Assembly (NCBI GenBank): GCA_011046015.1
Contig: DSBO01000009.1
Location: 1-20,689 of the forward strand
Direction: 5' to 3'
DNA from: Thioalkalivibrio sp.
Lineage (GTDB): Bacteria; Pseudomonadota; Gammaproteobacteria; SpSt-1174
DNA: 20,689 nt
In this document: one piece after another, positions 19,373-20,689 of the stretch
Numbering within the stretch: position 1 is the stretch's first letter
How the letters are laid out: every line of letters begins with the position of its first letter
Program-made: the position numbers and the translations under genes
Notes under the pieces: model-generated
Told to the model about the DNA's origin: nothing
The model's input: the letters and a program-made list of their open reading frames with translations, nothing else
Database searches by the model: none

Positions 19373-19675
19373 ATGGATGAGATTTCGACCAGCCTGCACG
19401 ATCTCGTCGGGCGCCACCTGGTGTATGAGGGCGTCGCCTGCCAGGTGATCGATGTAGTGACCGACGGCCCGTTCGTGGTGCTGTCGCGCACCGGTGCGGA
19501 TGGCGTGATTCAGCCCAACCAGTTCGGCGAGGCGCGTCGGCGCGTGCCGCAGACCTACATGATCCCGTTGTGGAGCCAGGTGCGCGACGACCTGCACCCG
19601 GTACTGCGCGAACTGCTCAGCGACGATGAATGCGACGCCCTGAGCGCCCTCGCGCGCCTAACGCGCGCGCAGTAG
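19373..19675 (+). CDS. Conserved-looking hypothetical protein, 100 residues
   Basis: I do not recognise this 100-residue acidic soluble protein. The N-terminal half (LVGRHLVYEGVACQVIDVVTDGPFVVL, shown here in parts: LVGRHLVYEG then VACQVIDVV) reads as a small beta-barrel-like domain. The second half is helical and leucine-rich (HPVLRELLSDDECDALSALARL). No signal peptide or membrane helix is present. The reading is supported by a -10 box seven bases upstream and by its own codon bias in a region with no other plus-strand gene. Its last 18 bases overlap the 3' end of kdsB on the other strand. It lies divergent from nudF. Function is unknown. Confidence 0.7.
   Translation: MDEISTSLHDLVGRHLVYEGVACQVIDVVTDGPFVVLSRTGADGVIQPNQFGEARRRVPQTYMIPLWSQVRDDLHPVLRELLSDDECDALSALARLTRAQ
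19652..19668. repeat. GC-only inverted repeat spanning two converging stop codons
   Basis: GCGCGC, loop CTAAC, GCGCGC. The loop holds the kdsB stop (minus strand), and the stop of the converging 100-residue gene follows seven bases later at 19673-19675. It could help separate the two converging transcripts, but it has no T-run and alternating GC is common here by chance. Confidence 0.3.
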
Positions 19676-20413
19676 CGCCTCGACCGTACGCGCATCCTCC
19701 GGCGTATCCACGCCGTGCCCCGGGGCCTCCACGGCCTCGCCCACGTAGATCCGTTCACCGTGATACAGCGCCCGCAGCTGTTCCAGCTGTTCGAGCAGCT
19801 CGACCGTGCATGGCTCCATGGTGGCGAAGCGGCGCAGGAAACCGACGCGATAGGCATAGAGCCCGATGTGTCGGAAGCAGGCCTTGACCTCGGGATGCGT
19901 CTCCACATCGAAGGCATCGCGCTCCCACGGGATGGCCGCACGGGAAAAGTAGAGCGCGTAATGCTCTGAATCGCGCACGACCTTCACAACGTGCGGATCG
20001 AAGAGCTGGGTGGCGGACTGAATGGGGGTGCACAGTGTAGCGATGCTGGCATCCGGGTGTTCGGCCAGATCGTCTGCGACCTGACGCACGATGCGGCCGG
20101 GTGTGAGCGGCTCGTCACCCTGCAGGTTCACGACGATGTCGTCATCCGCCCAGCCGAGTCGTTCCGCCACCTCGGCCAGCCTATCGCTGCCCGAGCGATG
20201 CGTGGCGGCGGTCATGCAGACCGTGGCGCCGAAGGACTCGGCCGCCTCGCGCACCCGGTCGTCATCCGTCGCGATGACGATATCGCCTACCCCGCTTTCC
20301 TGCGCCCGTTCGAACACATGGCGCACCATCGGCTTGCCAGCCAGATCGACCAGCGGCTTGCCCGGCAGGCGTGACGAGCCGAAGCGCGACGGTATGGCGA
20401 CGTGAAACTTCAT
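19658..20413 (-). CDS. kdsB: 3-deoxy-manno-octulosonate cytidylyltransferase KdsB
   Basis: This 251-residue cytoplasmic enzyme activates KDO with CTP to CMP-KDO, the donor for the inner core of lipopolysaccharide. The length matches the family. Motifs are IPSRFGSSRLPGKPL (7-21), which binds the nucleotide, SGSDR (74-78), VNLQGDEPL (95-103) with the metal-binding Asp100, and the C-terminal HGVDTPEDA. It starts at ATG 20413, overlapping the stop of the upstream Trm112 gene as ATGA, so the two are translationally coupled. Its 3' end overlaps a gene on the other strand by 18 bases. Presence of KdsB is direct evidence for a KDO-containing outer membrane. Confidence 0.97.
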   Translation of the reverse strand: MKFHVAIPSRFGSSRLPGKPLVDLAGKPMVRHVFERAQESGVGDIVIATDDDRVREAAESFGATVCMTAATHRSGSDRLAEVAERLGWADDDIVVNLQGDEPLTPGRIVRQVADDLAEHPDASIATLCTPIQSATQLFDPHVVKVVRDSEHYALYFSRAAIPWERDAFDVETHPEVKACFRHIGLYAYRVGFLRRFATMEPCTVELLEQLEQLRALYHGERIYVGEAVEAPGHGVDTPEDARTVEALLRAR

Positions 20414-20601
20414 TTGCGGTAGCTCTCGACTTCGTCGTCGGTGAGTCGGCGGGCCTCCTCCTCGAGCATGACGGGGATGCCGTCACGCACCGGGTAGGCA
20501 AGACGCGCACTCACCGAAATGAGTTCGTCGGTCTTCTTGTCGTACACCAGCGGCCCCTTGGTTACGGGGCAGGCCAGGATGTCGAGCAGACGCTTATCCA
20601 T
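20410..20601 (-). CDS. Trm112-family protein (YcaR-like)
   Basis: This 63-residue protein begins MDKRLLDILACPVTKGPLVYD and contains SARLAYPVRDGIPVMLEEEAR, the standard pattern of the bacterial Trm112/YcaR family. In E. coli ycaR also sits directly before kdsB. The metal-binding CPxC motif of some members is reduced to CPVT here, a common variant, so zinc binding is doubtful. Trm112 proteins of eukaryotes activate methyltransferases; the bacterial role beside kdsB is not established. It overlaps kdsB by four bases and the upstream partial gene by eight. Confidence 0.93.
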   Translation of the reverse strand: MDKRLLDILACPVTKGPLVYDKKTDELISVSARLAYPVRDGIPVMLEEEARRLTDDEVESYRK

Positions 20602-20689
20602 GAGCAGTTCGCCTGTATTTCGCGTTGGCGTTCGCGACCTCGCGAACGCGTTTCATGAGCAGCTGCGCAAAGGTCTTGTCGGGCGAGGC
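20594..20689 (-). CDS. Partial gene, last 31 residues (identity uncertain)
   Basis: A minus-strand frame enters from the right edge and ends at 20594, overlapping the Trm112 start by eight bases. It reads SPDKTFAQLLMKRVREVANA and then NAKYRRTAHG, a basic, helical-looking tail. Tight overlap with Trm112 suggests it belongs to the same operon. In E. coli lpxK lies just upstream of this pair, but the tail is too short for me to assign it to LpxK or any other family. One other frame in this stretch is also open but gives an unlikely composition. Confidence 0.45.
   Translation of the reverse strand, partial: ASPDKTFAQLLMKRVREVANANAKYRRTAHG
20628..20649. repeat. Perfect 10-bp inverted repeat with two-base centre
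   Basis: GCGTTCGCGA and TCGCGAACGC flank a CC centre, inside the partial upstream gene and about 27 bases before the Trm112 start. It is a near-continuous palindrome, so it could be a protein-binding site or a tight hairpin in the mRNA. In the coding frame it specifies RVREVAN, so coding constraint may explain part of it. Confidence 0.4.

Overview
The window is about 20.7 kb of GC-rich, densely coding bacterial chromosome. Gene content and order point to a free-living gammaproteobacterium outside the Enterobacterales. mnmA-hflD and purB-roxA are held in one neighbourhood, as in E. coli, and the KDO/lipid A gene kdsB with a Trm112 gene indicates a Gram-negative outer membrane. The exact lineage cannot be read from these genes alone; I favour a Chromatiales/Ectothiorhodospiraceae-like organism only weakly. 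I see no rRNA, tRNA, CRISPR array, insertion sequence, integrase or phage gene.

Layout. (1) Positions 1-1286 hold the 3' end of mnmA and then hflD, four bases apart. (2) Positions 1391-4132 hold acnA, followed by a 12-bp GC hairpin. (3) Positions 4313-7603 are a compact three-gene module: a RimB-like retropepsin ('ATP-dependent zinc protease') whose reading frame is broken near its 3' end, a cysteine-free transglutaminase-like protein with seven C-terminal membrane helices, and a RimK-like ATP-grasp ligase. (4) On the minus strand, positions 7622-10814 hold a membrane GGDEF-EAL protein and fumC. (5) On the plus strand, positions 10919-13897 hold purB, roxA and a GNAT acetyltransferase, in overlapping frames. 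(6) Positions 14005-15904 hold a PLD-like hypothetical protein translationally coupled to a very short secretin-domain protein, then a small PA2779-family membrane protein. (7) On the minus strand, positions 16015-19328 hold a P2-type cation ATPase and a nudF-like Nudix hydrolase. (8) Positions 19373-19675 hold a 100-residue hypothetical gene on the plus strand, apparently transcribed with almost no leader. It converges on and overlaps kdsB, which lies downstream of a Trm112 gene and a partial gene that runs off the right edge.

Most of the window is housekeeping: tRNA thiolation, two TCA enzymes (AcnA and FumC), purine synthesis, ribosomal protein hydroxylation and KDO activation. The accessory-like parts are the ligase/transglutaminase-like/protease module, the GGDEF-EAL protein with its operator-like dyad, and the mini-secretin pair. 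The module belongs to a class already predicted by comparative genomics to modify peptides by ATP-dependent amide ligation. What is unusual here is its broken protease. I found no clearly undescribed large system. The best leads are that frameshift, the stand-alone mini-secretin with its coupled partner, and the near-leaderless gene that overlaps kdsB.
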